Positions 26,557 to 37,040 of a DNA stretch of 64,000 nucleotides are shown piece after piece. This stretch comes from an uncultured Pelagibacteraceae bacterium (GTDB taxonomy: Bacteria > Pseudomonadota > Alphaproteobacteria > Pelagibacterales > Pelagibacteraceae): positions 124,001 through 188,000 of the forward strand of contig CACADE010000002.1 of assembly GCA_902531175.1 (NCBI GenBank), written 5' to 3'. How positions within the stretch are numbered: the first letter of the stretch is position 1; each line of letters starts with the position of its first letter. Position numbers and translations under genes: made by a program. The notes beneath the pieces are model-generated. The model did no database searches, was not told the origin of the DNA, and saw only the letters and a list, made by a program, of their open reading frames with translations.

Positions 26557-27159
26557 TTAATAAAGATTTTGTGCCGCTACCATTGTTAATAACATTGGTA
26601 AGGATAAAAGTGTGTTTGTTCTAGAAAACAACATTGCAGTCTTTGCTGACTTAGCTTTAACTTCAGGTTCACACTCAACCATACCTAAAGCTCTTTTTTG
26701 ATTTGGCCAGATAACAAACCAAACATTGAATGCCATTATTAATCCTAACCACATTCCAATTCCTATTGCAGTATTTTTTCCGCCACCTGATCCAATTCCT
26801 AATGTCATCGCTTGATGAACGTATCCATTAAAATAGGCTAATAATAATCCTGATATGATTGTAAATAGTGCTGCCCATCTAAACCAAAATAATGCTGCAG
26901 GAGCTATAACTTTGCCTATTGCTGGTTTTTGTTCGTCTGGAATTTTAGCCATGTTAGGAATTTGAACAAAATTGAAATACCACAGTAAACCAATCCACAT
27001 AATACTTACAGTTACATGTACGTATCTTAATAACCAACTCCAAAATAAAACATCAAAATCAAATCCACCATTACCTATATAAAGACCAATAAATAGTAAT
27101 ATTGCAATAGCCAGTGATAAATGAACAGTCTTTGATAATGATTGTAATATTGAAGTCAT
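26557..27159 (-). CDS. Membrane protein similar to the N-terminal domain of PuuD (Urate_ox_N type)
   Basis: A 200-aa protein with about five membrane segments and conserved aromatic/His positions (HVTVSIMWIGLLWYFNFVQIPNM split over residues 48-70; WPNQKRALG near 152). It matches the membrane domain of the PuuD-type urate oxidase family. Complete PuuD proteins continue into a cytochrome c domain with CxxCH; that part is absent here, so urate oxidation is not supported. A heme-linked or redox membrane role is possible but unproven. Confidence 0.65.
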   Translation of the reverse strand: MTSILQSLSKTVHLSLAIAILLFIGLYIGNGGFDFDVLFWSWLLRYVHVTVSIMWIGLLWYFNFVQIPNMAKIPDEQKPAIGKVIAPAALFWFRWAALFTIISGLLLAYFNGYVHQAMTLGIGSGGGKNTAIGIGMWLGLIMAFNVWFVIWPNQKRALGMVECEPEVKAKSAKTAMLFSRTNTLLSLPMLLTMVAAQNLY

Positions 27160-27194
27160 CTCTAGTATGATTTTATATTATTTTTCTATAAAGA

Positions 27195-30071
27195 TTAAGC
27201 GGTTTTTTTAAATTTTGTATCTAATAAAGGCTTTAAAAATTTACCTGTATAGCTATCTTTCACTTTTGCAACTTCCTCGGGTTTGCCTTCGGCAATAATA
27301 TTTCCACCTTTAACACCACCCTCAGGTCCCATATCTACAATATAATCGGCAGTTTTAATAACATCTAAATTATGCTCAATAACTACAACTGAATTACCCG
27401 TTGCAACAAATGTGTGTAAAATTTCCAAAAGTTTTTTTATATCATGTTGATGCAATCCAGTAGTTGGTTCATCTAATATATACATTGTTCTTCCTGTAGA
27501 CCTTTTAGATAATTCTTTAGCAAGCTTTATACGCTGAGCCTCTCCACCTGATAGAGTTGTAGCTTGCTGACCAATTTTTATGTATCCAAGACCAACTTTC
27601 TTTAACGTTAGAAGTTTAGTTTTGATGTTTGAAATATTTTCAAAATACTCACATCCTTCATCAACAGTCATATTTAAAACATCTGCAATACTCTTATCTT
27701 TGAATTTAATCTCTAATGTTTCTCTGTTGTATCTAGTGCCTTTGCATTCATCGCATGTTATGTAAACATCAGGAAGAAAGTGCATTTCGTAAGTAATTAC
27801 ACCATCTCCTTCACATGCTTCACATCTTCCACCCTTTACATTGAAAGAAAATCTTCCAGGTTTATAGCCTCTACTTTTTGCTTCAGGTAAATTGGTAAAC
27901 CAGTCTCTTATAGGACCAAAAGCTCCAGTATATGTAGCAGGATTTGATCTAGGAGTTCTACCAATAGGTGATTGATCAATATCTATAACTTTATCAATTA
28001 ATTCTATTCCTTTAAATCCTCTAAATGGCTGAGGAATTTTTCTAGACTTATTATTATTCAAAGTAAGATTTAATGCATTGTATAAAGTTTGAAGTATCAA
28101 AGTAGATTTACCACTTCCAGATACACCAGTAACACAAGTGAAACTACCTAAAGGTATTTTTAAATTTACGTTATTTAAATTATTTCCCGATGCACCATTA
28201 ATTTCTAAAAATCTACCATTTTTTGCAAGTCTTCTATTTTTTGGAATAGGTATGAAACTCTTATTTGATAAATATCTTCCAGTAATACTTTTATCATTTT
28301 TTAAAATTTGCTCATAGGTACCTTCAGCAACAATTTCTCCACCTTTATTTCCAGCTTCAGGTCCTAAATCTATTATATGATCTGCATTCTCCATTGTTTC
28401 TGTATCGTGTTCGACAACAATAACAGTATTACCTAAGTCTCTTAATCTTTTTAATGCATCTATAAGTTTTACATTATCTTTTTGATGTAACCCAATTGAT
28501 GGTTCATCTAAAACGTATAGAACTCCAGTTAAACCTGATCCTATTTGTGAAGCTAGTCTAATCCTTTGTGCTTCACCACCAGATAATGTTCCAGACTCTC
28601 TAGATAAAGTTAAATAATCAAGTCCAACATTTAAAAGAAAATCTAAACGTTCATTAATTTCTTTTAATATATGTTGAGCAATTTTAATTTGTCTTTTGTC
28701 TAATTTAACTTCTAAAGATCTAAACCATTCCTTAGCATCAAAAATTGATTTTTCTGTAACTTGGCTTATGTTTAATTCATTTATTTTAACACAAAGAGCT
28801 TCATCTTTTAATCGATAACCATTGCATCTTTCACATTTTGTATCAGATTGATATTGAGCAATTTCTTCTCTTTTCCAATCGCTGTCTGTCTCTAAATATC
28901 TTCTCTCTAGATTATTAACAACACCTTCAAAGGTTTTTTTGTGAGAATACTTCTCATAGCCATCGTCATAAGTAAATTTAATTTCTTCATCATCAGATCC
29001 ATACAAAATTACATCCTTAATTTTTTTTGGTAGTTTTGACCATTTATCATCTAATGAAAATCCATAATGTTTAGATAAAGATGCCAATGTTTGAGCGTAA
29101 TACATTGATGTAGATTTTGCCCAAGGTTCAATAGCACCATCTGCGATAGATTTTTTTTCATTTGGAACAACTAAATTTGGATCAACATTTAATTTCATTC
29201 CAATACCTTCACATTCTTCACAAGCTCCATACGGACTGTTGAATGAGAAAAGTCTTGGTTCAATCTCTTCAATAGTAAAACCACTTTCAGGACAAGCAAA
29301 TTTAGTAGAGAAAATTAGTTTTTCGATTTTTCTGTATTTTTTTGGAAGTGTTTCATTTTCATATTCAACAAAAAGTAATCCATTTGCTAAATTAACAGCT
29401 GTTTCAACACTTTCAGCTAATCTGTTTCCTAATGAGGAATTTACTACAATTCTATCAACTAAAATTGAAATATCATGTTTGAGTTTTTTATTTAATTCTG
29501 GAACACTTTCAATATCATATAATTGGTCATCAACTTTAATTTTTCTAAATCCTCTTTTTTTGTATCCTAATATATCTTTTTTATATTCACCCTTACGTCC
29601 TCGCACGACTGGTGCATATAAATATATGGTAGATTTTTTTGGTAATTCTTTAATCTTATCTACAATTTGACTAATAGTTTGTGAAGTAATTGGTTTACCA
29701 GTGAATGGAGAGTAGGGTATTCCAGCTCTTGCATAAAGTACTCTCATGTAATCGTATATTTCTGTTACAGTTGCAACTGTTGATCTTGGATTTTTAGAAG
29801 TATTTTTTTGTTCTATGGAGATTGCTGGACTTAAACCTTCGATTAGATCTACATTAGGTTTTTTCATTTTATCTAAAAACTGTCTTGCATAAGCAGATAA
29901 ACTTTCAACATATCTTCTTTGACCTTCTGCATAGACAGTATCGAATGCTAATGATGATTTTCCAGACCCAGAAAGACCTGTTATTACAACAAATTTATCT
30001 TTAGGAATCTCTAGTGAAATATTCTTTAAATTGTGCTCTTTTGCGCCCTTAATAAGTATCTTTTTAAGCAT
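27195..30071 (-). CDS. uvrA: Excinuclease ABC subunit A
   Basis: DNA damage sensor of nucleotide excision repair, 958 aa. There are two ABC ATPase modules with Walker [14 protein letters not shown] (about residue 32) and [10 protein letters not shown] (about 646), and two LSGGEAQR signatures. The second zinc module is intact (CEACEG, CDECKG). The first has CPESG in place of CPxCG, a variant that I recall as common in alphaproteobacteria. It is divergent from ssb across an 80-bp region. Confidence 0.97.
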   Translation of the reverse strand: MLKKILIKGAKEHNLKNISLEIPKDKFVVITGLSGSGKSSLAFDTVYAEGQRRYVESLSAYARQFLDKMKKPNVDLIEGLSPAISIEQKNTSKNPRSTVATVTEIYDYMRVLYARAGIPYSPFTGKPITSQTISQIVDKIKELPKKSTIYLYAPVVRGRKGEYKKDILGYKKRGFRKIKVDDQLYDIESVPELNKKLKHDISILVDRIVVNSSLGNRLAESVETAVNLANGLLFVEYENETLPKKYRKIEKLIFSTKFACPESGFTIEEIEPRLFSFNSPYGACEECEGIGMKLNVDPNLVVPNEKKSIADGAIEPWAKSTSMYYAQTLASLSKHYGFSLDDKWSKLPKKIKDVILYGSDDEEIKFTYDDGYEKYSHKKTFEGVVNNLERRYLETDSDWKREEIAQYQSDTKCERCNGYRLKDEALCVKINELNISQVTEKSIFDAKEWFRSLEVKLDKRQIKIAQHILKEINERLDFLLNVGLDYLTLSRESGTLSGGEAQRIRLASQIGSGLTGVLYVLDEPSIGLHQKDNVKLIDALKRLRDLGNTVIVVEHDTETMENADHIIDLGPEAGNKGGEIVAEGTYEQILKNDKSITGRYLSNKSFIPIPKNRRLAKNGRFLEINGASGNNLNNVNLKIPLGSFTCVTGVSGSGKSTLILQTLYNALNLTLNNNKSRKIPQPFRGFKGIELIDKVIDIDQSPIGRTPRSNPATYTGAFGPIRDWFTNLPEAKSRGYKPGRFSFNVKGGRCEACEGDGVITYEMHFLPDVYITCDECKGTRYNRETLEIKFKDKSIADVLNMTVDEGCEYFENISNIKTKLLTLKKVGLGYIKIGQQATTLSGGEAQRIKLAKELSKRSTGRTMYILDEPTTGLHQHDIKKLLEILHTFVATGNSVVVIEHNLDVIKTADYIVDMGPEGGVKGGNIIAEGKPEEVAKVKDSYTGKFLKPLLDTKFKKTA

Positions 30072-30117
30072 AATTTTAGTTGCTTTAGATTAATAAAATT
30101 AATATTCAAGCCTATTA

Positions 30118-30133
30118 ATGTTATAAATAACAT
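30118..30133. promoter_or_regulatory. 16-bp dyad in the uvrA/ssb divergent promoter region
   Basis: ATGTTAT, two bases, ATAACAT: a perfect 7-bp inverted repeat centred 26 bp before the ssb ATG. It resembles the Zur half-sites seen near znuA but has a one-base shorter spacer. No alphaproteobacterial LexA box (GAAC-N7-GTTC) was seen in this gap. It may be an operator or a chance dyad in AT-rich DNA. Confidence 0.35.
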
Positions 30134-30151
30134 TTCAAATATATAAATATT

Positions 30152-30598
30152 ATGGCAGGAAGCTTAAATAAAGTACTTTTAATCGGTCGATTAGGCGCAG
30201 ATCCAGAAATTAAACAAATGGTTAACGGTAAAAGTGTAGCAAGATTAAGCCTAGCTACTAGTCAATCATGGAAAGATAAAAATACCGGTGAAAAAAAAGA
30301 AAAAACTGAATGGCATAGAGTAGTTGTTTTTAATGAAGGACTAGTAAATGTAGTTCAACAATATTTAAAAAAAGGAGCACAAGTATACGTTGAAGGACAA
30401 CTGACTACTAGAAAATGGAAAGATGAACAATCAGGTCAGGATAAATATTCTACTGAAATTTTAATTCAAGGATACAATTCATCATTAACAATGTTAGGTG
30501 GAGGAAATCAAAATTCAATTCCATCTCAAGACAACAAACAAAGTTTTGATGATAGTTCTATGACTCAAAACGAGTTAGACGACGATATCCCTTTCTAA
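30152..30598 (+). CDS. ssb: Single-stranded DNA-binding protein
   Basis: OB-fold tetrameric ssDNA-binding protein, 148 aa. The N-terminal signature [18 protein letters not shown] and [11 protein letters not shown] are typical, and the acidic C-terminal tip DDDIPF is the standard docking site for replication and repair partners. It is followed after 4 bases by gyrA, an order known from other alphaproteobacteria. Confidence 0.97.
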   Translation: MAGSLNKVLLIGRLGADPEIKQMVNGKSVARLSLATSQSWKDKNTGEKKEKTEWHRVVVFNEGLVNVVQQYLKKGAQVYVEGQLTTRKWKDEQSGQDKYSTEILIQGYNSSLTMLGGGNQNSIPSQDNKQSFDDSSMTQNELDDDIPF

Positions 30599-30602
30599 AT
30601 AA

Positions 30603-33176
30603 ATGCAAAAAAACGAAGTAACTAAAGATTTAAATATCAAACCAATTTCGATGTATGATGAAATGAGCTCATCATATTTATCTTACGCTATGAGCGTAAT
30701 AATTAGTAGGGCATTACCCGACATAAGAGATGGACTTAAACCTGTTCACAGAAGAATTTTATATGCAATGCACAAAGGTGGTTTTGATTGGACAAAACAA
30801 TTTAGAAAATCTGCAAGAATTGTTGGAGATGTAATTGGTAAATACCATCCGCATGGTGATCAAGCTGTCTATGATGCCTTAGTTAGAATGGTTCAAGATT
30901 TTTCAATGAGTGTTCCGTTAATTGATGGTCAAGGTAATTTTGGTTCAATAGATGGTGATCCCCCTGCAGCAATGAGGTATACAGAAACCAAACTTGCAAA
31001 AATTTCTCAATTCTTGATTGATGATATAGAAAAAAATACTGTTTCATTTAAAAGTAATTACGACGAAACTGAGCAAGAGCCAACAGTGCTGCCAGCTCAA
31101 TATCCTAATCTTTTGGTAAATGGAGCTGGAGGTATCGCTGTTGGTATGGCAACTAGTATACCACCACATAATCTTGGTGAAATAATTGATGGAACTTTAG
31201 CGCTTATAAAAAATAAAGACATTAAAGTTAAAGAGTTAATGAAGCATATACCTGGCCCTGATTTTCCAACAGGAGGAGTGATTATTGGTAAAGATATTAT
31301 TCGAGAAGGATACAAAACAGGTAGAGGCTCTTTTAAAATTAGAGGTGAAATAAATGTTGAAAATCTTAAAAACGGTAAAGATAGATTGGTAATTACATCA
31401 ATACCTTATCAAGTAAATAAATCTAATTTAAACGAAAAAATTGCAGAATTAGTTAGAGACAAAAAAATAGAAGGTATAAGTGACATCAGAGATGAGTCTA
31501 ATAGAGAAGGTATAAGAGTTGCAATAGACTTAAGAAGAAGTGTTGAACCAGAGACAATCAAAAGACAACTTTATAAATATACATCCATTGAAACTTCATT
31601 CGGTTTTAATTCTTTAGCGATTGTTGATAACAAACCTAAAACATGTTCGTTAAAAGATTTTTTAGAGAACTTTTTAAAATTTAGAGAAGATGTAGTTATT
31701 AAAAAAACTAAATATGATTTAAAAAAAGCTGAAGATCGCGTTCATGTTTTGCTTGGTTTATCTGTTAGTGTAGAAAATATTGATAAAGTAATAAAAATTA
31801 TTAGATCTTCAAAAAATCCTGAAGAGGCAAAAAATACTCTTATAAAAACAAAATGGAAAATAACAAAATCTGCAAAATTAATTAAATTAGTTGATAACAA
31901 AAATTATAAAGGATCATATAACTTATCTGAAACTCAAGTCACATCAATACTAGAACTTAGATTACAAAAATTAACTGCCCTTGGAATTAATGAAATTGAA
32001 GAAGAAATAAAAAAATTATCTGAATTGATTACAAAGTATAAAAAAATAATAAATTCTAAAAGTGAACTATTAAAAGTTATAAGTAATGAGTTATCTCAAA
32101 TTAAAGAGAAATTCTCATCTCCGAGAAGAACACAGATTATAGATGCTGTTTTAAACTATAATATTGAAGAAACTATTCAAAAAGAATCTGTAATAATTAC
32201 AATTACATTACAAGGATACATTAAAAGAGGTGCCTTAAGTAATGTTAAACAACAGAAAAGAGGTGGAAAAGGCAAAACAGGGATTAAAACACGAGACGAA
32301 GATTCTGTAGTACAAACATTATCAGTAAATACACATACTTCTGTGTTGTTTTTCTCTACAGAAGGATTAGCTTACAAAGTTAAAGCTTGGAAAATTCCAG
32401 AAGGATCAGCTGCATCAAAAGGTAAATCGTTATTTAATATTCTTCCTCTAAAAAATCATCAATCAATTAGTTCAATTATGCCATTTCCAGATAGCGATGT
32501 CGATACAAAAGATATGCATATCATTTTTGCAACAAGTGAAGGAAAAATTAGAAAGAATAATCTTGAAGATTTTACCTCAATTAATGCTTCAGGCAAAATT
32601 GCAATGAAACTTGACGGTAATGATAAAATTATTGGTGTTAAAATTTGTAGAGATGATCAGGATATAATTTTAAGTACTAAATTAGGAAAATGTATAAGGT
32701 TTGAGTCTAAAAAACTTAGAGTTTTCAAGGGTAGATCATCAAAAGGTATAAGAGGTATCAATTTAGCAGAAAATGATACTATTGTATCTCTGTCGATTAT
32801 TGATCATGACTCAAATAAGAAAGTAAAAACTAAAGACCAAAAATCAGAAATTAAAGCTAAAGAAAAATTCATATTATCAATCACAGAAAATGGTTATGGT
32901 AAGAGAACATCTCATTATGATTATAGAGTTACAAATAGAGGAGGAAAAGGAATTATTGGTATTGTAAATTCACAAAGAAATGGGAATGTTTCTTCATCCT
33001 TTCCTGTTTTTGAAGGAGATCAAATATTAATTTCAACAAATAAAGGTAGAGTAATAAGAACAGCTGTTAAAGAAATAAGAATAGCTGGTCGTAATACGCA
33101 AGGTGTTAGAATAATTAAACTGACTGGTGATGAAAAAGTAGTTTCTGCTATTAAATTAGATGATAATCTCATCTAA
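30603..33176 (+). CDS. gyrA: DNA gyrase subunit A
   Basis: Catalytic breakage-reunion subunit of gyrase, 857 aa. It has the [15 protein letters not shown] start, HPHGD, and the active Tyr in AAMRYTE (about residue 125). The C-terminal beta-pinwheel carries the GyrA box QKRGGKG (about residue 560) that separates gyrase from topoisomerase IV, and a repeated RGGKG. The stop shares its last base with the coaD ATG. Confidence 0.97.
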   Translation: MQKNEVTKDLNIKPISMYDEMSSSYLSYAMSVIISRALPDIRDGLKPVHRRILYAMHKGGFDWTKQFRKSARIVGDVIGKYHPHGDQAVYDALVRMVQDFSMSVPLIDGQGNFGSIDGDPPAAMRYTETKLAKISQFLIDDIEKNTVSFKSNYDETEQEPTVLPAQYPNLLVNGAGGIAVGMATSIPPHNLGEIIDGTLALIKNKDIKVKELMKHIPGPDFPTGGVIIGKDIIREGYKTGRGSFKIRGEINVENLKNGKDRLVITSIPYQVNKSNLNEKIAELVRDKKIEGISDIRDESNREGIRVAIDLRRSVEPETIKRQLYKYTSIETSFGFNSLAIVDNKPKTCSLKDFLENFLKFREDVVIKKTKYDLKKAEDRVHVLLGLSVSVENIDKVIKIIRSSKNPEEAKNTLIKTKWKITKSAKLIKLVDNKNYKGSYNLSETQVTSILELRLQKLTALGINEIEEEIKKLSELITKYKKIINSKSELLKVISNELSQIKEKFSSPRRTQIIDAVLNYNIEETIQKESVIITITLQGYIKRGALSNVKQQKRGGKGKTGIKTRDEDSVVQTLSVNTHTSVLFFSTEGLAYKVKAWKIPEGSAASKGKSLFNILPLKNHQSISSIMPFPDSDVDTKDMHIIFATSEGKIRKNNLEDFTSINASGKIAMKLDGNDKIIGVKICRDDQDIILSTKLGKCIRFESKKLRVFKGRSSKGIRGINLAENDTIVSLSIIDHDSNKKVKTKDQKSEIKAKEKFILSITENGYGKRTSHYDYRVTNRGGKGIIGIVNSQRNGNVSSSFPVFEGDQILISTNKGRVIRTAVKEIRIAGRNTQGVRIIKLTGDEKVVSAIKLDDNLI

Positions 33177-33670
33177 TGAAAAATATAGCTATCTATCCTG
33201 GAACTTTTGATCCAATTACCTTTGGTCATATAGATGTCATTAAAAAATCACTTAAGATAGTAGATAAAGTAATTGTAGGTATTTCAGATGGAAATCAGAA
33301 AAATTTCCTATTTTCATTAGATGAAAGAATAGAAATTGTTAAAAGAGCTCTTTATAAAGATCTGAAATTTAAAAAGAATAAGGTTGATGTTATAAAATTT
33401 AATACTTTAACAACAGACCTTTGTAAAAAATATAAATCAAACATCATCCTAAGAGGCTTAAGAGCAGTTTCTGATTTTGAGTACGAATTTCAACTTGCTG
33501 GAATGAATAGAAAGCTTAATAATCAAGTTGAGACAATTTTTTTAATGTCAGATGTTGAAAATCAAATAATATCATCTCGATTTGTTAAAGAAATCGCTCA
33601 ACATAATGGTGATTTAAAAAAATTTACAACTAAAAGTACAATTAAATCATTGAAAGAGGTTTATGAATAA
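33176..33670 (+). CDS. coaD: Phosphopantetheine adenylyltransferase
   Basis: Nucleotidyltransferase making dephospho-CoA from phosphopantetheine and ATP, 164 aa. The TxGH-type motif is YPGTFDPITFGH at the N-terminus, and the C-terminal ISSRFVKEIA contains the second ATP-binding motif. RGLRAVSDFEYE is also family specific. It overlaps gyrA by one base and the next gene by eight. Confidence 0.95.
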   Translation: MKNIAIYPGTFDPITFGHIDVIKKSLKIVDKVIVGISDGNQKNFLFSLDERIEIVKRALYKDLKFKKNKVDVIKFNTLTTDLCKKYKSNIILRGLRAVSDFEYEFQLAGMNRKLNNQVETIFLMSDVENQIISSRFVKEIAQHNGDLKKFTTKSTIKSLKEVYE

Positions 33671-34220
33671 ATTTTTAAATATTTTAATTATTTTTTATTT
33701 TTTTTTATCAACAAATTTAATAGCAAAGGAGAATATAATGATTTTAAAATTAAAAGATGGTGATGTAAAAATTGAAATGTATCCAGACGTTGCCCCAAAT
33801 CATGTTAAAAGAATTCAAGAGTTAGCAGATTCAGGACAATACGATAATGTTGTTTTTCACAGAGTAATTGATGGGTTTATGGCACAAACAGGTGATGTAA
33901 AATTTGGAAATTCATCTTCAAAAGATTTCGATTTAAGAAGAGCGGGTATTGGTGGATCTGATTTACCAGATTTAAATCAAGAATTTAATGACCTTCCTCA
34001 CGATAGAGGTACTGTCTCTATGGCTAGATCATCCGATCCTAATAGTGCCAATAGTCAATTTTTCATATGTTTTAAGCCAGCACCTTTCCTAGATAGACAA
34101 TATACTGTTTTTGGAAAAGTAATAGAAGGAATGGAATTTGTTGATATGATTACAAAAGGTGATGGTGATAACGGAGCAGTTTCAAATCCTGATAAAATTA
34201 TAAGCTTTAAATCTCAATAA
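33663..34220 (+). CDS. Periplasmic peptidyl-prolyl cis-trans isomerase, cyclophilin type
   Basis: Cyclophilin of 185 aa. An N-terminal signal peptide (about residues 1-22, ending STNLIA) indicates export, and the internal Met after it would give a cytoplasmic form of the usual PpiB length. Motifs FHRVIDGFMAQTGD, NSANSQFFI and YTVFGKVIEGM cover the isomerase active site. The overlap with coaD supports the long start at 33663. Confidence 0.9.
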   Translation: MNKFLNILIIFYFFLSTNLIAKENIMILKLKDGDVKIEMYPDVAPNHVKRIQELADSGQYDNVVFHRVIDGFMAQTGDVKFGNSSSKDFDLRRAGIGGSDLPDLNQEFNDLPHDRGTVSMARSSDPNSANSQFFICFKPAPFLDRQYTVFGKVIEGMEFVDMITKGDGDNGAVSNPDKIISFKSQ

Positions 34221-34231
34221 TTTAATAATGA

Positions 34232-35344
34232 ATGTCATTAAAAGATTTCAATTTTAATGTTCATCACACTCAAAATTATGCAAGAGTAGGAGTTATAGAG
34301 ACTCATAGAGGTGATATTAATACTCCTGCGTTTATGCCAGTTGGTACACAAGCAACTGTTAAAGGTGTTTTTTTAGAAGATATAAAAAAAACAGGTAGTG
34401 AAATAATTTTATCAAATACATATCATTTAATGATAAGGCCTGGTGTTGAAAGAATTGAAAGTGTTGGAGGACTTCATGAATTCATGAATTGTGATTTGCC
34501 AATTTTAACGGACTCAGGTGGTTTTCAAGTTATGTCTTTGTCAAAATTAAATAAAATCGATAGAGATAAAGGTGCAATTTTTCAATCACATATAGATGGT
34601 AAAACTTTTATTTTAAGCCCTGAAGAAAGCATAAGAATTCAAAAAGGTTTGAACTCAGACATAGTAATGGTTATGGATGAATGCCCTAAAAATACTAAAG
34701 ATTATGATAAAATTAAAAAATCAATGGAATTATCATCAGAGTGGGCAAAAAGATCAAAATATGCATTTGGAATAAATGACCACAAAGGTTTATTTGGAAT
34801 TGTGCAAGGTGGATTATTTAATGATCTAAGAATCAAATCTTTAAACAATCTTATTGATATTGGATTTAATGGATATGCTCTAGGAGGATTGGCAGTAGGA
34901 GAAACACAGGATGAAATGTTTGATGTTCTTGATGGAATAAAAGATCATATGCCTAAAGAAAAACCAAGATATTTAATGGGTGTTGGTACTCCATCTGATA
35001 TACTCGGTGCAGTTAAGAGAGGTGTTGATATGTTTGACTGTGTAATGCCAACGAGATCTGGGAGAACTGGTTTGGCTTTTACATGGGAAGGACAAATTCA
35101 AATTAGAAACTCAAAATATAAAAATGATAATACTCCACTGGACAGAAGTGTCACAAAGTTCAATTTAAATAAATATTCTAAGAATTATTTAAATCATTTA
35201 TTTAATACCAACGAAATGTTGGCCTCAATGATTCTGACCCTTAATAACATCAACTTTTATCAAGATTTAATGAGAAACATCAGAGACAATATAAAACATG
35301 GTACTTTTGATGAATTTCACGATAAGTACATCAATATATTGTAA
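34232..35344 (+). CDS. tgt: Queuine/preQ1 tRNA-ribosyltransferase, apparently lacking the zinc site
   Basis: Exchanges guanine 34 for preQ1 in GUN-anticodon tRNAs, 370 aa. The catalytic parts are intact: TDSGGFQV (about residue 100) and the nucleophile Asp in MFDCVMPTR (about 269). In the family the C-terminal zinc site is C-x-C-x2-C plus a His (Cys318, Cys320, Cys323, His349 in Zymomonas). The aligned residues here are Val307, Lys309, Leu312 and Asn338, while the flanking PLD, YS and NINFYQDLM positions align well. The fold must hold without zinc, or the gene is relaxing. Confidence 0.93.
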   Translation: MSLKDFNFNVHHTQNYARVGVIETHRGDINTPAFMPVGTQATVKGVFLEDIKKTGSEIILSNTYHLMIRPGVERIESVGGLHEFMNCDLPILTDSGGFQVMSLSKLNKIDRDKGAIFQSHIDGKTFILSPEESIRIQKGLNSDIVMVMDECPKNTKDYDKIKKSMELSSEWAKRSKYAFGINDHKGLFGIVQGGLFNDLRIKSLNNLIDIGFNGYALGGLAVGETQDEMFDVLDGIKDHMPKEKPRYLMGVGTPSDILGAVKRGVDMFDCVMPTRSGRTGLAFTWEGQIQIRNSKYKNDNTPLDRSVTKFNLNKYSKNYLNHLFNTNEMLASMILTLNNINFYQDLMRNIRDNIKHGTFDEFHDKYINIL

Positions 35345-35394
35345 ATTTTTAACATTGATTAATAAAAAAAAATCAATATAAAAACGCTTCTTGG

Positions 35395-35470
<76 letters not shown>

Positions 35471-35471
35471 C

Positions 35472-36293
35472 TTAAGCAATAGGAGGATATTTAATAATAA
35501 TTTCGTTTATCCAGTTCGTAATATTATTAATTCTATTTGTTGATGATGGGTGAGTAGACATAAATTCTGGTGGTTCTTTCCCTTTTTTAGCTTCTTTCAT
35601 TCTTTCCCAAACTTTGATTGTTTCCCTTATGTCATAACCAGATAGTGATGCAAATATCAAACCAAGATAATCAGCTTCACTCTCTTGTTTTCTATTGAAA
35701 GGATTCATAATTCCTATCTGTGACAATAAACCGACAGCATTCATCCCTGTGGTTCTATTTATCTGAGATACTTTACCTTTAGTGGCTATATCTAAAATTG
35801 CTGTACCAGTATTTAACAAAACACCTCTACTTGCTCTTTCTACTGAATGTTTTGCAACAGCATGAGCTATTTCATGACCCATCACAGCAGCCAATCCGTC
35901 TTCATTTTTAGTTATATCTAATAGACCAGTATAGACAGCAATTTTACCTCCAGGCATACACCAGGCATTTTTAACTTTCTTTTTATCAATAAGTATATAT
36001 TCCCAATCAAAATTTACAGTTGGATCAGGGATATTATTTCGGTCAAAGTATTCTGATATTGAATATTCAATTTTAGATCCAATTTCTTTTATTTGATTTA
36101 ATGTTTTAGTATCTTCACTTAAAGTTTCTTTCTCTTTTACCTTTTCATATAATTGAGCAGCTTTTGCATTAAGGTTAGATTCGGGAATTAATTTTAGTTG
36201 TTTTCGATCAGTTATCGGTGCACTACCACATGCGGATAGGCCAAAAGATAAGCAACTACAACCAAATAAATGTATGAAATTTCTTCTATTCAC
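35472..36293 (-). CDS. M48-family metalloprotease, lipoprotein
   Basis: Zinc metalloprotease of 273 aa, similar to the periplasmic LoiP/BepA-like group without the TPR part. The N-terminal signal carries a lipobox (LSAC, Cys about 22) preceded by an RR pair. The active-site motif is HEIAHAVAKH (about residue 142), with the third zinc ligand Glu in ESEADYLG. Such proteases take part in outer-membrane protein quality control; the substrate here is unknown. Confidence 0.87.
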   Translation of the reverse strand: MNRRNFIHLFGCSCLSFGLSACGSAPITDRKQLKLIPESNLNAKAAQLYEKVKEKETLSEDTKTLNQIKEIGSKIEYSISEYFDRNNIPDPTVNFDWEYILIDKKKVKNAWCMPGGKIAVYTGLLDITKNEDGLAAVMGHEIAHAVAKHSVERASRGVLLNTGTAILDIATKGKVSQINRTTGMNAVGLLSQIGIMNPFNRKQESEADYLGLIFASLSGYDIRETIKVWERMKEAKKGKEPPEFMSTHPSSTNRINNITNWINEIIIKYPPIA

Positions 36294-36322
36294 TTTTTTT
36301 ACCTAATATATTACACCTTTTT

Positions 36323-36328
36323 TATAAT
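36323..36328 (+). promoter_or_regulatory. Consensus -10 element before the micro-ORF and DUF502 gene
   Basis: A perfect TATAAT sits 7 bases before the ATG at 36336. Transcription starting at the usual distance would begin at or next to that ATG, giving a leaderless message. No convincing -35 hexamer was found, so the element is tentative. Confidence 0.4.
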
Positions 36329-36335
36329 AATTAAT

Positions 36336-36413
36336 ATGATACTTAATAACAAAATTTTAATAGTACTATTTGTACTGGCAGTCGTATTTGTTTTATATGC
36401 AAGTTACAGTTAA
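36336..36413 (+). CDS. 25-residue single-span micro-protein
   Basis: A short open frame (ATG 36336, TAA 36411-36413) encoding a short polar N-terminus and one hydrophobic helix (ILIVLFVLAVVFVLYAS). It ends 3 bases before the DUF502 ATG and follows a perfect TATAAT. The composition fits a small membrane protein, but AT-rich DNA readily makes such frames, so this needs conservation evidence. Confidence 0.4.
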   Translation: MILNNKILIVLFVLAVVFVLYASYS

Positions 36414-36416
36414 TTT

Positions 36417-37040
36417 ATGGCAAAATTAAAGAGAAGAGGCATTTCAATCCTTGGAAGACTTAGAAACTATTTTATAGCAGGAATAGTTGTTCTTGTTCCA
36501 ATAGGTATAACATTATATTTAACTAGATTTTTTATATCTATATCGTCAAAATTAATACCAAACGAATTAAATCCAAATAGTTATTTGCCTTTTGCAATAC
36601 CAGGTTTGGAAATATTATTAGCTATAATTTTTATTACAATAATTGGAAGTTTATCTCTTTCATTTATTGGAAAAAAAATACTTAAAATATTTAATGATAT
36701 ATTAAAACGAATACCAATTCTTAGAACAATTTATTCAGCAATTGGCCAAATGACCGAAACATTAGCACCAAAAAAAGGATCAAAGAAAAGTGTAGTCTTA
36801 GTTGAGTATCCGAGAAAAGGTAGTTGGGCAGTAGGGTTTGCGACCAGAGAAAACGATGGTGAAATATCAAAAAAAACAAATACTAATCTTATTAATGTAT
36901 TTGTTCCAACAACACCAAATCCTACGAGTGGATTTTTATTAATGTTCCCCAAAGATGAAGTTATTTATTTAGATATGACTTTTGAAGAAGCGTCTAAATT
37001 TATTGTTTCAGCTGGTACTTCAGATCCAAAAAAAATTTAA
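36417..37040 (+). CDS. DUF502 family inner-membrane protein
   Basis: A 207-aa protein with two membrane segments (about residues 15-37 and 58-80) and a conserved soluble part. The motifs GIVVLVPIGITLYL, IPILRTIYSAIGQ, VEYPRKGSWAVGF and FVPTTPNPTSGFLLM are those of DUF502, a widespread uncharacterised family. Function is unknown. The 3' end overlaps recG by 4 bp on the opposite strand. Confidence 0.88.
   Translation: MAKLKRRGISILGRLRNYFIAGIVVLVPIGITLYLTRFFISISSKLIPNELNPNSYLPFAIPGLEILLAIIFITIIGSLSLSFIGKKILKIFNDILKRIPILRTIYSAIGQMTETLAPKKGSKKSVVLVEYPRKGSWAVGFATRENDGEISKKTNTNLINVFVPTTPNPTSGFLLMFPKDEVIYLDMTFEEASKFIVSAGTSDPKKI

Noticed and set aside
28900-29290. Loss of a zinc ligand in the first UvrA zinc module (CPESG)
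   Set aside because: As I recall, a Ser at this position is common in alphaproteobacterial UvrA, so it is not specific to this genome.
29239-29670. 143-codon open frame antisense to uvrA
   Set aside because: Lies wholly inside a strongly conserved uvrA region; codon shadow.
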